DNA from: Halorarius litoreus
GTDB taxonomy: Archaea > Halobacteriota > Halobacteria > Halobacteriales > Haloarculaceae
Assembly (NCBI RefSeq): GCF_024362405.1
Contig: NZ_CP101454.1
Coordinates: 372,001 to 436,000, forward strand
Length of the DNA stretch: 64,000 bases
Reading direction: 5' to 3'
Both the position numbers and the translations under genes were made by a program. Below are positions 10,314 through 19,286 of this stretch, one piece after another (the stretch's first letter is position 1; every line of letters starts with the position of its first letter). The notes beneath the pieces were generated by a model. The model did no database searches. It saw nothing but the letters and a program-made list of their open reading frames with translations, and was not told the origin of the DNA.

Positions 10314-10462
10314 ATCTCGGGGGAGTTGGGGAGAGGCGTTAACGGTTCGGGACGGGAGCCGACGAGCGCGCACCACCGGCCCGGACGGTCAGTCTCACCC
10401 GGTAAGACTCACCGGACGAGTCCAAGCCGGGGCGGAACCATCTAGCACGATGGTGAACCCCT

Positions 10463-11158
10463 ATGGGCATCCTGAACCGATTCGGTGGGAGCGCGCTTCG
10501 ACTGGTCGCCTCGGTATTCGGCATCCTCGCAGGCATCGGTGGCATCACCCACGGCATCGGTGAGATTCGGCAGGGGAACGTCGCACCGGACGGTCTCTTC
10601 TTCGACTCCTGGACCGAGGGCCCCATCGCGTCCCAGATGGGCGGGGACCCGGCCATCAGCCTCGTCCCGAACCTCTTCGTGACGGGCATCCTCACCGTCC
10701 TCGTCTCGGTCGTCCTCATCGTCTGGGCCGCCGCGTTCGTCCAGCGACCGAGAGGCGGCTGGGTGCTTCTCGGGCTTTCAGTCGTATTACTGTTGGTCGG
10801 CGGTGGGGTCGGGTCGCCAGTGGTCGGCATCCTGGCCGGCGTCGCTGGAATCGCCAGCGGTGCCTCGCTAACCAGGTTCCGAACCCAACTGCCCGACCGG
10901 CCCCGGAGGCTCCTCGCAGCACTGTGGCCGCTGGCGTTCAGCGTCGCCCTTCTCAACGGGCTGTTCCTGTTCGTTGGGGCAGTCGTCCTCGTGTACCTCA
11001 CCGACGTGGGCAGCGCGGAGCTGTTCCTGAACAGTTTCTTCTTCGCCGTGGTCTCGCTGCTCGTGACCCTGCTCACCGGTGCCGCGTACGACAGTCAACA
11101 CCGTGTCTCGGCGGAGTTCGTCGGGAAGTCACCCCGACACTCGTCGCCCCTCAGATGA
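10463..11158 (+). CDS. Haloarchaeal membrane protein of unknown function
   Basis: 231 residues with about five hydrophobic segments: around residues 10-30, 70-95, 100-130, 150-180 and 185-215. A polar loop (31-65, GEIRQGNVAPDGLFFDSW) probably faces one side of the membrane. No enzyme or transporter motif is seen. A short inverted repeat ACCATC-N6-GATGGT (10437-10454) lies just before the start. The gene ends 35 bp before hmgA, which has its own TATA-like element. Confidence 0.75.
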   Translation: MGILNRFGGSALRLVASVFGILAGIGGITHGIGEIRQGNVAPDGLFFDSWTEGPIASQMGGDPAISLVPNLFVTGILTVLVSVVLIVWAAAFVQRPRGGWVLLGLSVVLLLVGGGVGSPVVGILAGVAGIASGASLTRFRTQLPDRPRRLLAALWPLAFSVALLNGLFLFVGAVVLVYLTDVGSAELFLNSFFFAVVSLLVTLLTGAAYDSQHRVSAEFVGKSPRHSSPLR

Positions 11159-11193
11159 ACAACGCTTAGGGGGAGACACCCCCATCCACGGCC

Positions 11194-12405
11194 ATGACTG
11201 ACGCCGAGGACCTCGCCGCGAAGGTACAGGCCGGCGAGTTGCGGCTGCACGAACTCGAAGCACACGCCGACCACGACACCGCCGCCGCGGCGCGCCGGCA
11301 CCTGCTGGCCGAGGAGACGGGCGCCGACCTCGACACCGTCGGCGACTACGCGTTCGACGCCGAGCAGGCCGACTCCGCCATCGAGAACATGATGGGTGCG
11401 GCCCAGGTGCCGATGGGTATCGCCGGCCCCATCCCCGTCAACGGTGGCGCCGCGGACGGCACCCACTACCTCCCGCTCGCCACCACCGAGGGCGCGCTCG
11501 TCGCCTCGGTAAACCGTGGCTGTTCCGCGATTCGCGCAGCAGGCGGCTCGACCGCCCGCGTGCTGAAGAACGCGATGACCCGCGCGCCCGTCTTCCGGGT
11601 CGCGGACGTGGGCGAGGCCGCCGAGGTGTCGTCGTGGGTTCGCGCGAACGCCGACACCCTGCGCGAGGCCGCCGAGGCGACGACGAGCCACGGCGAACTC
11701 CGCGAGGTGACGCCGTACGTCGTCGGCGACAACGTCTTCCTGCGATTCGCCTACGACACGAAGGACGCGATGGGGATGAACATGGCCACCATCGCGACGC
11801 AGGAAGCCGCCGAACTCGTGGAGGCCGAGACCCCCGCCGAACTCGTGGCGCTCTCGGGCAACCTCTGTACGGACAAGAAGCCCGCGGCCATCAACGCCGT
11901 CGAGGGCCGGGGAAGAACGGTCGCCGCCGACGTGCTGCTCTCCCGCGAGCAGGTCGAAGACCGGTTCAAGACCACGCCGGAGGCCATCGCCGAGGCCAAC
12001 ACCCGCAAGAACCTCGTCGGCTCCGCGAAGGCCGGAAGCCTCGGGTTCAACGCCCACGCCGCCAACACCATCGCCGCTGCGTTCCTCGCCTGCGGGCAGG
12101 ACATCGCACAGGTCGTCGAGGGCTCGAACGCGATCACGACCGTCGACGTGCGCGGCGACGAACTCTACGCGAGCCTCACCATCGCCTCCCTGGAGGTCGG
12201 AACGGTCGGTGGTGGCACCAAACTCCCCACGCAGGCCGAGGCGCTCGACGTGCTGGGCGTGCGTGGCGGCGGGGACCCCGCGGGCGCGAACGCCGACGCG
12301 CTCGCCGAGGTCATCTGCACGGGGGCGCTCGCCGGCGAGCTCTCCTTGCTGGGCGCACTCGCCTCCTCGCACCTCGCCAGCGCCCACGAAGAGCTGGGCC
12401 GGTAA
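11194..12405 (+). CDS. hmgA: HMG-CoA reductase (NADPH), class I
   Basis: 403 residues, the soluble archaeal length without a membrane anchor. It reduces HMG-CoA to mevalonate for archaeal isoprenoid lipids and is the target of mevinolin. Catalytic motifs: ATTEGALVASVNRG (Glu), CTDKKPAAINAVEGRGR (Lys), DAMGMNMAT (Asp), and the C-terminal His in SSHLASAHEELGR. The substrate motif ENMMGAAQVPMGIAGP is intact, so the enzyme should be active. A box A-like CTTAGG at 11165-11170 fits leaderless transcription from the ATG at 11194. Confidence 0.97.
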   Translation: MTDAEDLAAKVQAGELRLHELEAHADHDTAAAARRHLLAEETGADLDTVGDYAFDAEQADSAIENMMGAAQVPMGIAGPIPVNGGAADGTHYLPLATTEGALVASVNRGCSAIRAAGGSTARVLKNAMTRAPVFRVADVGEAAEVSSWVRANADTLREAAEATTSHGELREVTPYVVGDNVFLRFAYDTKDAMGMNMATIATQEAAELVEAETPAELVALSGNLCTDKKPAAINAVEGRGRTVAADVLLSREQVEDRFKTTPEAIAEANTRKNLVGSAKAGSLGFNAHAANTIAAAFLACGQDIAQVVEGSNAITTVDVRGDELYASLTIASLEVGTVGGGTKLPTQAEALDVLGVRGGGDPAGANADALAEVICTGALAGELSLLGALASSHLASAHEELGR

Positions 12406-12518
12406 TCGGCACCGGATTCGGCACGGCGAGAACCGAGTGACTGCGGCCCTGTTCTCGAAACCGGAACCACCGGAAGCCACCCGAGCGCACTGAAGGGCGA
12501 GCGACGACGAGTTCGGGC

Positions 12519-12641
12519 GTGGTCCGAAACGAGCCCCCCGAGCCGGTCACGCCCCTGTACCGACGCCTGCGGCTGGTGAAGCTGACGCTCGGTATCGTGG
12601 CGACGGCGCTCACCATCGCCCGACTGCTCGGCCTCCTCTAG
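12519..12641 (+). CDS. Small single-span membrane protein (40 aa)
   Basis: The GTG at 12519 opens 40 codons: a polar proline-rich start (VVRNEPPEPVTPLYRRL) and one hydrophobic helix (LTLGIVATALTIARLLGLL). Two facts support coding: the pattern NEPPEP + RR + helix looks like a small haloarchaeal membrane protein family, and the TAG stop overlaps the stop of the convergent gene by exactly 4 bp (CTAG, 12638-12641), as at other convergent ends in this window. No ATG is available and the start is uncertain. Confidence 0.5.
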   Translation: MVRNEPPEPVTPLYRRLRLVKLTLGIVATALTIARLLGLL

Positions 12642-13036
12642 CGGTCGCGGAGCTCCGTCGCGAGAAACAACACCCCACCCAGCACGACCGCGAGCCCGAG
12701 CCAGACGAACAGGAGGCTCCCCACCCCGGACGCGGCGAACAGGATGCCGAACCCGACGGCACCGATGGCGTGAGCGATCCAGACGAGGCGGTCGCCGCGC
12801 CGGAAGTAGACCACCGCACCGAGCCCGAACCCGAGCGAGAGCACGCCGCCCGAGAGGACGAACAGCGGCACCTCCGCCCCCAGCACCGACAGCGTCCGAA
12901 TCTGCGGCTGGAGGAACAGCAGCAGCCCCGCGATTCCGACGATGAGCCCGACGACGACCTGCGCGGGGTCGAACTCGATTCCGTTTCCGGGCTCCGGGTC
13001 GTCCCACTCGTCGTCGACCCAGTCGTCGGGGCTCAT
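12638..13036 (-). CDS. Small four-helix membrane protein of unknown function
   Basis: 132 residues with an acidic cytosolic N-terminus (MSPDDWVDDEWDDPEP) and four hydrophobic segments (about 25-45, 52-75, 82-103, 105-127). No recognised motif. Its ATG overlaps the TGA of the upstream DUF5817 gene (ATGA, 13033-13036), so the two are probably translated from one message. Confidence 0.75.
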   Translation of the reverse strand: MSPDDWVDDEWDDPEPGNGIEFDPAQVVVGLIVGIAGLLLFLQPQIRTLSVLGAEVPLFVLSGGVLSLGFGLGAVVYFRRGDRLVWIAHAIGAVGFGILFAASGVGSLLFVWLGLAVVLGGVLFLATELRDR

Positions 13037-13545
13037 ACCAGCCGGTACCGCCCCCCGGACTCGCTCACCTCGCCGCGCTGTCGGAGCTTCTGGAGCGCGC
13101 GGTCGACGTAGTCAGTGTCGACGCCGTGGGCGGCCGCGTACTCGCGGATCTCCGACTCGGTGGGGCGGTCCTGCTCGTCGATGGCGTCGAGCACGACGTC
13201 GCGCCGCGACCGGGAGCGACCGGACGACTCGGCGCGCTCGCCCGCCGCCGCGACCTCGTCGGCGTCGAGTCCCGACGCGGTCAGGAACTCCTCGTCGCTC
13301 ATCCCCGACGCCATCGCGTCGCGTTCGAGCGTGACGAAGTCCTCGACCTCGATGTCGGCGTCGCTCCGGCCCTGCAGCATCCGGGAACGCGCCTCCTTCG
13401 CACTGTCTGCAGTGGTGGTCTCGGCGAACCGCTTGAGCTTCGTGTACTGGTGGCGCTTCCCGCAGCGGGGACAACTCGTCGTGTCGGGACGGCCCTCCAC
13501 GACCCACAGCGCGCTGCACTCGTTGCAGCCGACGACCGCGAACAT
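13033..13545 (-). CDS. DUF5817 protein: zinc ribbon plus winged helix
   Basis: 170 residues from ATG 13545. The N-terminus MFAVVGCNECSALWVVEG...TTSCPRCGKRHQY holds two CxxC pairs (zinc ribbon). The centre is helical and charged, and the C-terminal 70 residues (RRDVVLDAIDEQDRPTESE then VDRALQKLRQRGEVSESGG) form a winged helix. This matches the haloarchaeal DUF5817 family. Proteins combining a zinc ribbon and a winged helix usually act in transcription; the target is unknown. Translationally coupled to the downstream membrane protein. Confidence 0.85.
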   Translation of the reverse strand: MFAVVGCNECSALWVVEGRPDTTSCPRCGKRHQYTKLKRFAETTTADSAKEARSRMLQGRSDADIEVEDFVTLERDAMASGMSDEEFLTASGLDADEVAAAGERAESSGRSRSRRDVVLDAIDEQDRPTESEIREYAAAHGVDTDYVDRALQKLRQRGEVSESGGRYRLV

Positions 13546-13645
13546 ACTCGACGTAGCGTCGGCCGACCCTTGACTGCCCCGGTCGCGTCCCTCTTCGGCC
13601 GCGACCACCCGCGGAGTTTAGCCAGTGGGGCACGTTACCACGCGC

Positions 13646-13978
13646 ATGGAGCGCGTTCCACTGGGGGAGGAGACCGAGGCAGTCGACGCAGTGCATCTCG
13701 CACAGCTCGCCGCAGGCGACGAGATGAGCGTCCAGCACTTCCGCGTCGAGCCGGGCGCGACGGTGCCCGAGCACGACCACCACCACGAGCAAGCCGGGTT
13801 CGTCTACGAGGGCGAGTTGACCTTTTTAGTCGACGGCGAGGAGATCGTCGTCCGGGCGGGCGACTCCTACGCGATTCCGGGCGGGGAGCCGCACGCCGCG
13901 GAGAACCGCGGCGACACCGCGGTCCAGGGCGTCGACATCTTCTCGCCACCGCGGCCGAACCCCGACTGGGCTGAATGA
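13646..13978 (+). CDS. Small cupin-domain protein
   Basis: 110 residues from ATG 13646. Cupin motif 1 is PEHDHHHEQAGFVYEGELTF (His/Glu metal ligands), followed by the turn GDSYAIPGGEPHAAENRGDT with motif 2 His. Single-domain cupins bind a divalent metal and serve varied roles (isomerase, dioxygenase, sensor); this one cannot be narrowed down. Its TGA overlaps the ATG of the next gene (ATGA, 13975-13978). Confidence 0.9.
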   Translation: MERVPLGEETEAVDAVHLAQLAAGDEMSVQHFRVEPGATVPEHDHHHEQAGFVYEGELTFLVDGEEIVVRAGDSYAIPGGEPHAAENRGDTAVQGVDIFSPPRPNPDWAE

Positions 13979-14862
13979 GGTGGCGACTGGTCGTGCCGGT
14001 GCTGGCGCTCGTTCTCGCCGGCTGTAGCGGCTTCGGCGGCCTCGATGGTTCGGGCGATTCCCGAACGACGACGCTCACCCCGGTCGACGTGCCCGAGCGG
14101 AGCACCGCCGTGGACGCGACGCCCTCGACGGCGACCGCCGAGAACCGGCTGCTCCCGGGGTTGACCACCGAGGGCGTCACCGACCCGTTCGTGCTCGCGG
14201 ACGCACACCACGACCTGCTGGCGAACCGGTCGTACACGCGCATCACCGACCGGACGCTCGACGGGCCGAACGGTACGCTCCGCAGCACCCACCAGGAGCT
14301 ACGCGTCGCGGAGGGCGGCAGGCGCTATCACCTCACCGCCACCTCGGAGTCAGCGCCGTCGTACCCCGTGAGCGCGGTCGCATCGCGGCTCGGACTCTGG
14401 TACGACGACGCGCCCGCGCTGTTCCGGGTCGGCCAGGGTGAGAACGTCTCGTACCGCGTCGGGATGACCGGGTCGCTCGACGGACCCGTCGGCGACATCA
14501 CGGGCGAGGACCGGCTCGTCGGGCTCTACGGGACGGTCGACCGCTGGTCAGTCAAGCCGATGGTCAGCTGGAACAACCAGCGGCTGCTCGTCCTCGAGTC
14601 CCGCGAGCCACCGGACCACGACGTGTTGCGGCTCCCCACGCTGGTCGAGGAGCCGCGTGACGCGGAGCTACAGGTCGTGCTGACGAACGACGGCGGGGTC
14701 GTCTCCCACCGGCTGCGCTACAATGCCACGTTCGACGGCCAACCGGTACGGGTCGTCGAGCACGTCCGATACGTGCAGGTCGGGTCGACGACCGTCGACG
14801 AGCCGGCGTGGCTCGACGAGGCGATCGAGGAGACCATCGACGACCGGCGTGGCAGCGGCTAA
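13975..14862 (+). CDS. Haloarchaeal lipoprotein of unknown function
   Basis: 295 residues. The short signal MRWRLVVPVLALVLAGCSG ends in a lipobox (LAGC) with lipid-anchored Cys17. A T/S-rich linker (about 20-60) precedes an extracellular beta-rich domain. The layout (LTTEGVTDPFVLADAHHDLLANRSYT, then repeated strand pairs) resembles the haloarchaeal lipoprotein family DUF7537. Translationally coupled to the cupin upstream. Substrate or role is unknown. Confidence 0.8.
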   Translation: MRWRLVVPVLALVLAGCSGFGGLDGSGDSRTTTLTPVDVPERSTAVDATPSTATAENRLLPGLTTEGVTDPFVLADAHHDLLANRSYTRITDRTLDGPNGTLRSTHQELRVAEGGRRYHLTATSESAPSYPVSAVASRLGLWYDDAPALFRVGQGENVSYRVGMTGSLDGPVGDITGEDRLVGLYGTVDRWSVKPMVSWNNQRLLVLESREPPDHDVLRLPTLVEEPRDAELQVVLTNDGGVVSHRLRYNATFDGQPVRVVEHVRYVQVGSTTVDEPAWLDEAIEETIDDRRGSG

Positions 14863-14961
14863 CCGACGAACGGAGAAGAACGAGAGAAGATGGGCCTGAG
14901 GACCGAGGTACGCGAGGTCCTCGATGGTGCCGGACGGCGTCCGGCAGCTGAACGAACTCGC

Positions 14962-16224
14962 CTACGCGAGGTCTTCGATGTTCTCGACGATCTCGTCGGC
15001 GAACTCGCTCGTCGCGAGCTTCTCGCCGCCTTCGATCTGCCGCTCGATGTCGTAGGTGACCTTCTTCGAGGAGATGGTGGCCTCGATGGCGTCACGGACG
15101 AGCTGGGCGGCGTCCTCCCAGCCGAGGAACTCGAGCATGATGCGGCCCGAGAGAATCATCGCGCTCGGGTTCACCTTGTCCTGGCCGGCGTACTTGGGGG
15201 CCGAGCCGTGGACCGGCTCGGCGAGGAAGCGACCGTCGCCGATGTTCGCGCCGGGGGCGATGCCGAGCCCGCCGATCTGCGCGCCACAGGCGTCAGAGAG
15301 GTAGTCGCCGTTGAGGTTCGGCATCGCCAGCACGTCGTACTGGTCCGTCCGCGTCAGAATCTGCTGGAGCATGTTGTCCGCGATGCGGTCGTTGACGACG
15401 ACGGCATCCTCGGGGGCCTCGCCGTCGCGCTCGTTCCAGAGCGTGTCCTCGGTGATGACCTCGTCGCCGTACTCCTCTTCGGCGACCTCGTAGCCCCAGT
15501 CACGGAACGCGCCCTCGGTGAACTTCATGATGTTCCCCTTGTGGACGAGCGTGACGGAGTCGCGGTCGTTCTCCAGCGCGTAGTCGATGGCCTTGCGTAC
15601 CAGCCGCTTCGTGCCGAACTCGGTGATGGGCTTGATGCCGATGCCGACCGGGCCGTCGTGGATGGTCGAATCGAAGCCCATCTCGTCTTCGACGAACTCC
15701 TTGACCTGCTGGACCTCGTCGGTGCCGGCCTCCCACTCGATGCCGGCGTAGACGTCCTCCGTGTTCTCACGGAAGTTGACCATGTCCATCTGCTCGGGCG
15801 CCTTCACGGGGGAGGGGACGCCGTCGATGTGGTACGTCGGCCGCATGTTCGTGTAGAGGTCGAGCTTCTTGCGGAGCGCGACGTTCAAACTCCGGAAGCC
15901 CGCGCCAACGGGCGTCGTGAGCGGCCCCTTGATGGAGACGCGGAACTCCTTGAGCGCCTCGACGGTGTCGTCCGGGAGGTTCTCGTCGTACTTCTCGCGG
16001 GCGGCCTCGCCCGCGTACACCTGCATCCAGTGGATCTCGCGGCCCGTCGCGTTCGCCGCGGCCTGCAGTACCTTCTGGGCTGCCGGCCCGACGTCGACCC
16101 CGATGCCGTCCCCGTGGATGATGGGGATGATGGGGTTGTCGGGAACCTCGAGCTCGTTGTCGCCGACCGCCTCGATTTTCGCCCCCGCCTCGGGCACCTC
16201 AACCTTCTCGTACTCGTGGCTCAT
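14962..16224 (-). CDS. icd: Isocitrate dehydrogenase (NADP+ type)
   Basis: 420 residues from ATG 16224. A TATA-like TTTCAA at about 16247-16252 fits this start, so the in-frame ATG five codons upstream is less likely. The enzyme oxidises isocitrate to 2-oxoglutarate in the TCA cycle. Motifs: IIPIIHGDGIGVDV near the N-terminus, the substrate loop TTPVGAGFRSLNVALRKKLDLY, FRENTEDVYAGIEW, VHKGNIMKFTEG, and the metal/cofactor region MPNLNGDYLSDACGAQIGG and AEPVHGSAPKYAGQDKVNP. These match the homodimeric icd type and all appear intact. Confidence 0.95.
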   Translation of the reverse strand: MSHEYEKVEVPEAGAKIEAVGDNELEVPDNPIIPIIHGDGIGVDVGPAAQKVLQAAANATGREIHWMQVYAGEAAREKYDENLPDDTVEALKEFRVSIKGPLTTPVGAGFRSLNVALRKKLDLYTNMRPTYHIDGVPSPVKAPEQMDMVNFRENTEDVYAGIEWEAGTDEVQQVKEFVEDEMGFDSTIHDGPVGIGIKPITEFGTKRLVRKAIDYALENDRDSVTLVHKGNIMKFTEGAFRDWGYEVAEEEYGDEVITEDTLWNERDGEAPEDAVVVNDRIADNMLQQILTRTDQYDVLAMPNLNGDYLSDACGAQIGGLGIAPGANIGDGRFLAEPVHGSAPKYAGQDKVNPSAMILSGRIMLEFLGWEDAAQLVRDAIEATISSKKVTYDIERQIEGGEKLATSEFADEIVENIEDLA

Positions 16225-16360
16225 GCCCGTTGCTTCCAATGCAGCCTTGAAAGGCGTACCGTTCTCCCGGCGAATCTTGCGTGAACGACCATGAACGACG
16301 CGGCAATGACCGGGTCGTTGATGTCGGGTGGCTTAACTCGCCCGCGACGGTTCGTCCGCT

Positions 16361-17239
16361 ATGCGAGTCATCGTTCACGGCGGCGCGGGTGGAGCACCCG
16401 ACGACCCCGCCACGCGGCAGGCAGTCGTCGACGAGGCCGCCAGCACAGGCGCGAGCGAGTCGACCGTCACGGAGGCCGTCTGTGCGGCCGTCCGCGTCCT
16501 CGAGTCGTCCGCGACGTTCAACGCCGGCGTGGGCTCGACAGTCCAGAGCGACGGCGTCATCCGCACCGACGCGGGGCTCATGACCGACGACCGTGAGGTC
16601 GGGGCCGTCTGCTCGATGCCCGGCGTCGAACACGCCGTCGACGCCGCGAGAGTGGTCAAAGCGGAGACGCCACACGTCCTCGTCTCGGGCGTTCACGCGG
16701 TCGATCTCGCCGACGAGTTCGGCGTCGAGACCGACGTGGACCTCTGGACGGACGCCCGGCGCGAAGCGTGGGAGGAACTGGAGGCGGTGCCGCCGCTGAA
16801 CGAGAAGCGTGAACAGCTCGACTGGCTCCGTGAGCAGTTCGGCGGCCACGACACGGTGGGCGCGGTGGCCCGCGACGGCGACCGCGTGGCTGCTGCGACC
16901 TCCACGGGCGGCCGGTGGCTGGCGCTCGCCGGCCGCGTCGGCGACGTCCCCCAGATAGGCTCGGGCTTCTACTGTACGCGAGCAGGGGGTGCCTCCGCGA
17001 CCGGCGCGGGTGAGGACATCGCCCGCGTGACGCTCGCGCGGCGGGCGGTCGACCACCTCGAACACGGTCGAGACGCACAGGCCGCCGCGGACCTCGCCAT
17101 CGAGGAGTTCGAGGACCTGACGGGGAGCGACGCGGGCGTCATCGTCATGCGGAACGACGGTGACGCGGGGTTGGCGTACAACACCGAGGCGATGCAGACG
17201 GCGGTCGCGGGTGAAAGCGGCGAGGACGGCGAGAACTGA
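16361..17239 (+). CDS. Isoaspartyl peptidase / plant-type L-asparaginase (Ntn hydrolase)
   Basis: 292 residues. It starts MRVIVHGGAGGAP, the family signature, and contains FNAGVGSTVQSDG. The autocleavage site is in GGHDTVGAVARDGDRVAAATSTGG, where the Thr becomes the N-terminal nucleophile of the beta subunit. The later RVGDVPQIGSGFY and GEDIARVTLARRAVDHL are also typical. Such enzymes hydrolyse isoaspartyl dipeptides and asparagine. TTAACT at 16333-16338 is a good leaderless promoter, in a 136-bp divergent space shared with icd. Confidence 0.92.
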   Translation: MRVIVHGGAGGAPDDPATRQAVVDEAASTGASESTVTEAVCAAVRVLESSATFNAGVGSTVQSDGVIRTDAGLMTDDREVGAVCSMPGVEHAVDAARVVKAETPHVLVSGVHAVDLADEFGVETDVDLWTDARREAWEELEAVPPLNEKREQLDWLREQFGGHDTVGAVARDGDRVAAATSTGGRWLALAGRVGDVPQIGSGFYCTRAGGASATGAGEDIARVTLARRAVDHLEHGRDAQAAADLAIEEFEDLTGSDAGVIVMRNDGDAGLAYNTEAMQTAVAGESGEDGEN

Positions 17240-17256
17240 GACGACGACGCGGACGC

Positions 17257-18015
17257 TTACTGCGGCGCGGCGTCGTGCTCGATGATCTTCCGGTCGGCAC
17301 GGGACTGGTACTCCTCCTCCGCGGGCACCGTGATGAGCTCGTCCGCGTAGTAGTCGTAGGCGGTGAGTTCGCCGCCGTAGACGCAGCCGGTGTCCAGGCC
17401 GACGGCGTACTCGGAGACGAACGGCTCGTCGAGGACGGTGTGGCCGAAGAACACTCGTGGGGACTCCTCGCGGAGTTCGAACCAGAACGGCCCGTCGTAG
17501 CCGTTCTCGGGGGGGACCGACCGGAAGTTCAGCAGGTCGTCGAGCGAGTGCTCGTCGAGATCGCGACGGGGGTCGACGCCGCCGTGGACGACCATCGCGT
17601 CGTCGAACAGGAGGACGACAGGCATCTGGTCGAGGTAGTCGCCGAACGGGTCCGTGACGGCGTCGAGCTCCTTGCGGCCGTGGATGAGCTTGTCCTCGTT
17701 GTTGCCCCGGACGGAGACGAAGTTGTCGTGCGAGCGGACGAGGTCGACCACGCCACGCGAGTCAGGGCCCTTGCGGACGAGGTCACCGACGAACACCACG
17801 AGGTCGTCGTCGGAGGGGTCGAGGCGGTCGAGGAGAGTCTCCAGCTCGCTCCGGCAGCCGTGGACGTCGCCGACGAGGAATAGGTCGTCGTACGCGCTCG
17901 CGTCGACCGTACGGACGTGTGGGGCGACCTCGGGCGCGAACGACTCTGGGGCGAGCATCGCCTTCCGCGACGCATCCGTCGACGAAAACGCTTCCTCTGC
18001 GCTCTCGGTTGACAT
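17257..18015 (-). CDS. Metallophosphoesterase (PPP-type phosphatase)
   Basis: 252 residues from ATG 18015; a box CTTATC at about 18036-18043 supports this start over an upstream ATG. The calcineurin-type motifs come in order: LFLVGDVHGC, VVFVGDLVRKGPDSRGVVD, SVRGNNEDK, VVHGGVDP and FFGHT. This is the layout of PPP-family Ser/Thr phosphatases and ApaH/PrpE-like nucleotide phosphatases. The substrate cannot be told. The N-terminal 40 residues are an extra polar extension. Divergent from the methionine aminopeptidase gene. Confidence 0.9.
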   Translation of the reverse strand: MSTESAEEAFSSTDASRKAMLAPESFAPEVAPHVRTVDASAYDDLFLVGDVHGCRSELETLLDRLDPSDDDLVVFVGDLVRKGPDSRGVVDLVRSHDNFVSVRGNNEDKLIHGRKELDAVTDPFGDYLDQMPVVLLFDDAMVVHGGVDPRRDLDEHSLDDLLNFRSVPPENGYDGPFWFELREESPRVFFGHTVLDEPFVSEYAVGLDTGCVYGGELTAYDYYADELITVPAEEEYQSRADRKIIEHDAAPQ

Positions 18016-18067
18016 GGGTGACTGGAGGCTATCGAGACGATAAGCCGTTTCTATGTGGGGTGCCATG

Positions 18068-18079
18068 GTCTATATAGAC
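18068..18079. promoter_or_regulatory. 12-bp palindrome with symmetric TATA between two divergent genes
   Basis: GTCTATATAGAC is a perfect palindrome about 55-60 bp from both divergent start codons (18015 and 18139). It could be a regulator site or a bidirectional TATA. Better-placed TATA candidates for leaderless transcripts exist closer to each gene. Confidence 0.35.
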
Positions 18080-18138
18080 ACTCAGAGTCAGGCGTGCGCG
18101 ACGGCAAACCATTTGCCCGCGCCGCGGCAACCCCGGGT

Positions 18139-19032
18139 ATGAGCGACGTCGACCTGTCGGCAGAGAAGTACGAGAAGCACCGCGAAGCGGGGAAGATTCT
18201 CGCGCAGGTGCGCGACGAGGCCGCCGAGCGCCTCGAAGTCGGAACGGGCTACCTCGAGATCAGCGAGTGGGCGGAAGACCGCATCCGCGAACTCGGGGGG
18301 ACGCCCGCGTTCCCGGTGAACGTGAGCGTCGACCACGAGGCCGCCCACGGCGCCGCGGCCCCGGACGACGACCGGACCATCGGCGAGGAGATGGTGAAAC
18401 TCGACATCGGCGTCCACATCGACGGCTGGCTCGCCGATACGGCGGTGACCGTCGACTTCACCGGCCAGCAGGAACTGGTCGAGGCGAGCGAACAGGCGCT
18501 CGACGCGGCGCTGGAGGTCGTCGAACCGGGCGTCCACACCGGCGAAATCGGCGCCGAGATCGAGGACGTCATCGACGGCTACGGCTACAACCCCGTCGTC
18601 AACCTCACCGGCCACGGCCTCGGCCACTGGGAACAGCACACCAGCCCGAACATCCCGAATCGCGCGGTCGACTCCGGCGTCGAACTCGAAGTCGGCGACG
18701 TGGTCGCCGTCGAGCCGTTCGCTACCGATGGTGGTGGCAAGGTGACCGAGGGCTCGGCCGAGGAGATTTACTCCCTGGAGCGGGAGGCCTCCGTCCGGAA
18801 CCGACAGGCGCGCGAGGCGCTCGAACAGATCGTCGAGGAGTTCAAGACGCTCCCGTTCGCCCGCCGCTGGCTCGACACCCGCCGGTCGGAGATGGCGCTG
18901 CGTCGGCTCGAACAGCAGGGGGTCGTCCACGGCTACCCCGTGTTGCAGGAACAGGACGGCTTCTACGTCTCACAGCGCGAACACACCATCATCGTCACCG
19001 AGAGTGGCTGTGAGATAACGACGGAGCAGTAG
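18139..19032 (+). CDS. map: Methionine aminopeptidase, type II
   Basis: 297 residues from ATG 18139. It removes the initiator Met co-translationally. The five metal ligands of the family can be placed: Asp89 and Asp100 in KLDIGVHIDGWLADTA, His159 in NLTGHGLGHW, Glu192 in VVAVEPFAT, and the late Glu in QREHTIIV. The helical insert about residues 205-270 is the type II hallmark shared by archaea and eukaryotic MetAP2. An alternative in-frame start 84 bp upstream is not supported by spacing. Confidence 0.95.
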   Translation: MSDVDLSAEKYEKHREAGKILAQVRDEAAERLEVGTGYLEISEWAEDRIRELGGTPAFPVNVSVDHEAAHGAAAPDDDRTIGEEMVKLDIGVHIDGWLADTAVTVDFTGQQELVEASEQALDAALEVVEPGVHTGEIGAEIEDVIDGYGYNPVVNLTGHGLGHWEQHTSPNIPNRAVDSGVELEVGDVVAVEPFATDGGGKVTEGSAEEIYSLEREASVRNRQAREALEQIVEEFKTLPFARRWLDTRRSEMALRRLEQQGVVHGYPVLQEQDGFYVSQREHTIIVTESGCEITTEQ

Positions 19033-19082
19033 CTCACCGCACGAGTCGGCGCCCGACGGGGGCGCGGGAGCAGAAACGTACC

Positions 19083-19286
19083 TCAGGCGTTGTTCATCCG
19101 GGTCTTTTCTTCTGCGCCACAGACCCCACACACCGCGACGCGGTAGGGCTCGCGCGAGAACTGCGCGTTCTCCGTCTTCGTGCTCTCCGTCAGGATCTGG
19201 ACGGAGACGGTGTGGGGTGTTTCGCGGTCGCACGACGTACAGGTCTCGAGCATCGTGTCGTCGTCCGAGTGGGTTGTGGTCGCCAT
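19083..19286 (-). CDS. Small zinc beta-ribbon protein (DUF7835-like)
   Basis: 67 residues from ATG 19286. Two CxxC pairs (ETCTSCDRETPHTV and VAVCGVCGAEEKTRMNN) make a four-Cys zinc ribbon. From memory it fits the haloarchaeal family DUF7835. Role unknown; small single zinc ribbons of this kind may bind nucleic acid or protein. A strong box A (TTTTATGC on the minus strand, about 19313-19320) lies 27 nt upstream. Confidence 0.85.
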   Translation of the reverse strand: MATTTHSDDDTMLETCTSCDRETPHTVSVQILTESTKTENAQFSREPYRVAVCGVCGAEEKTRMNNA

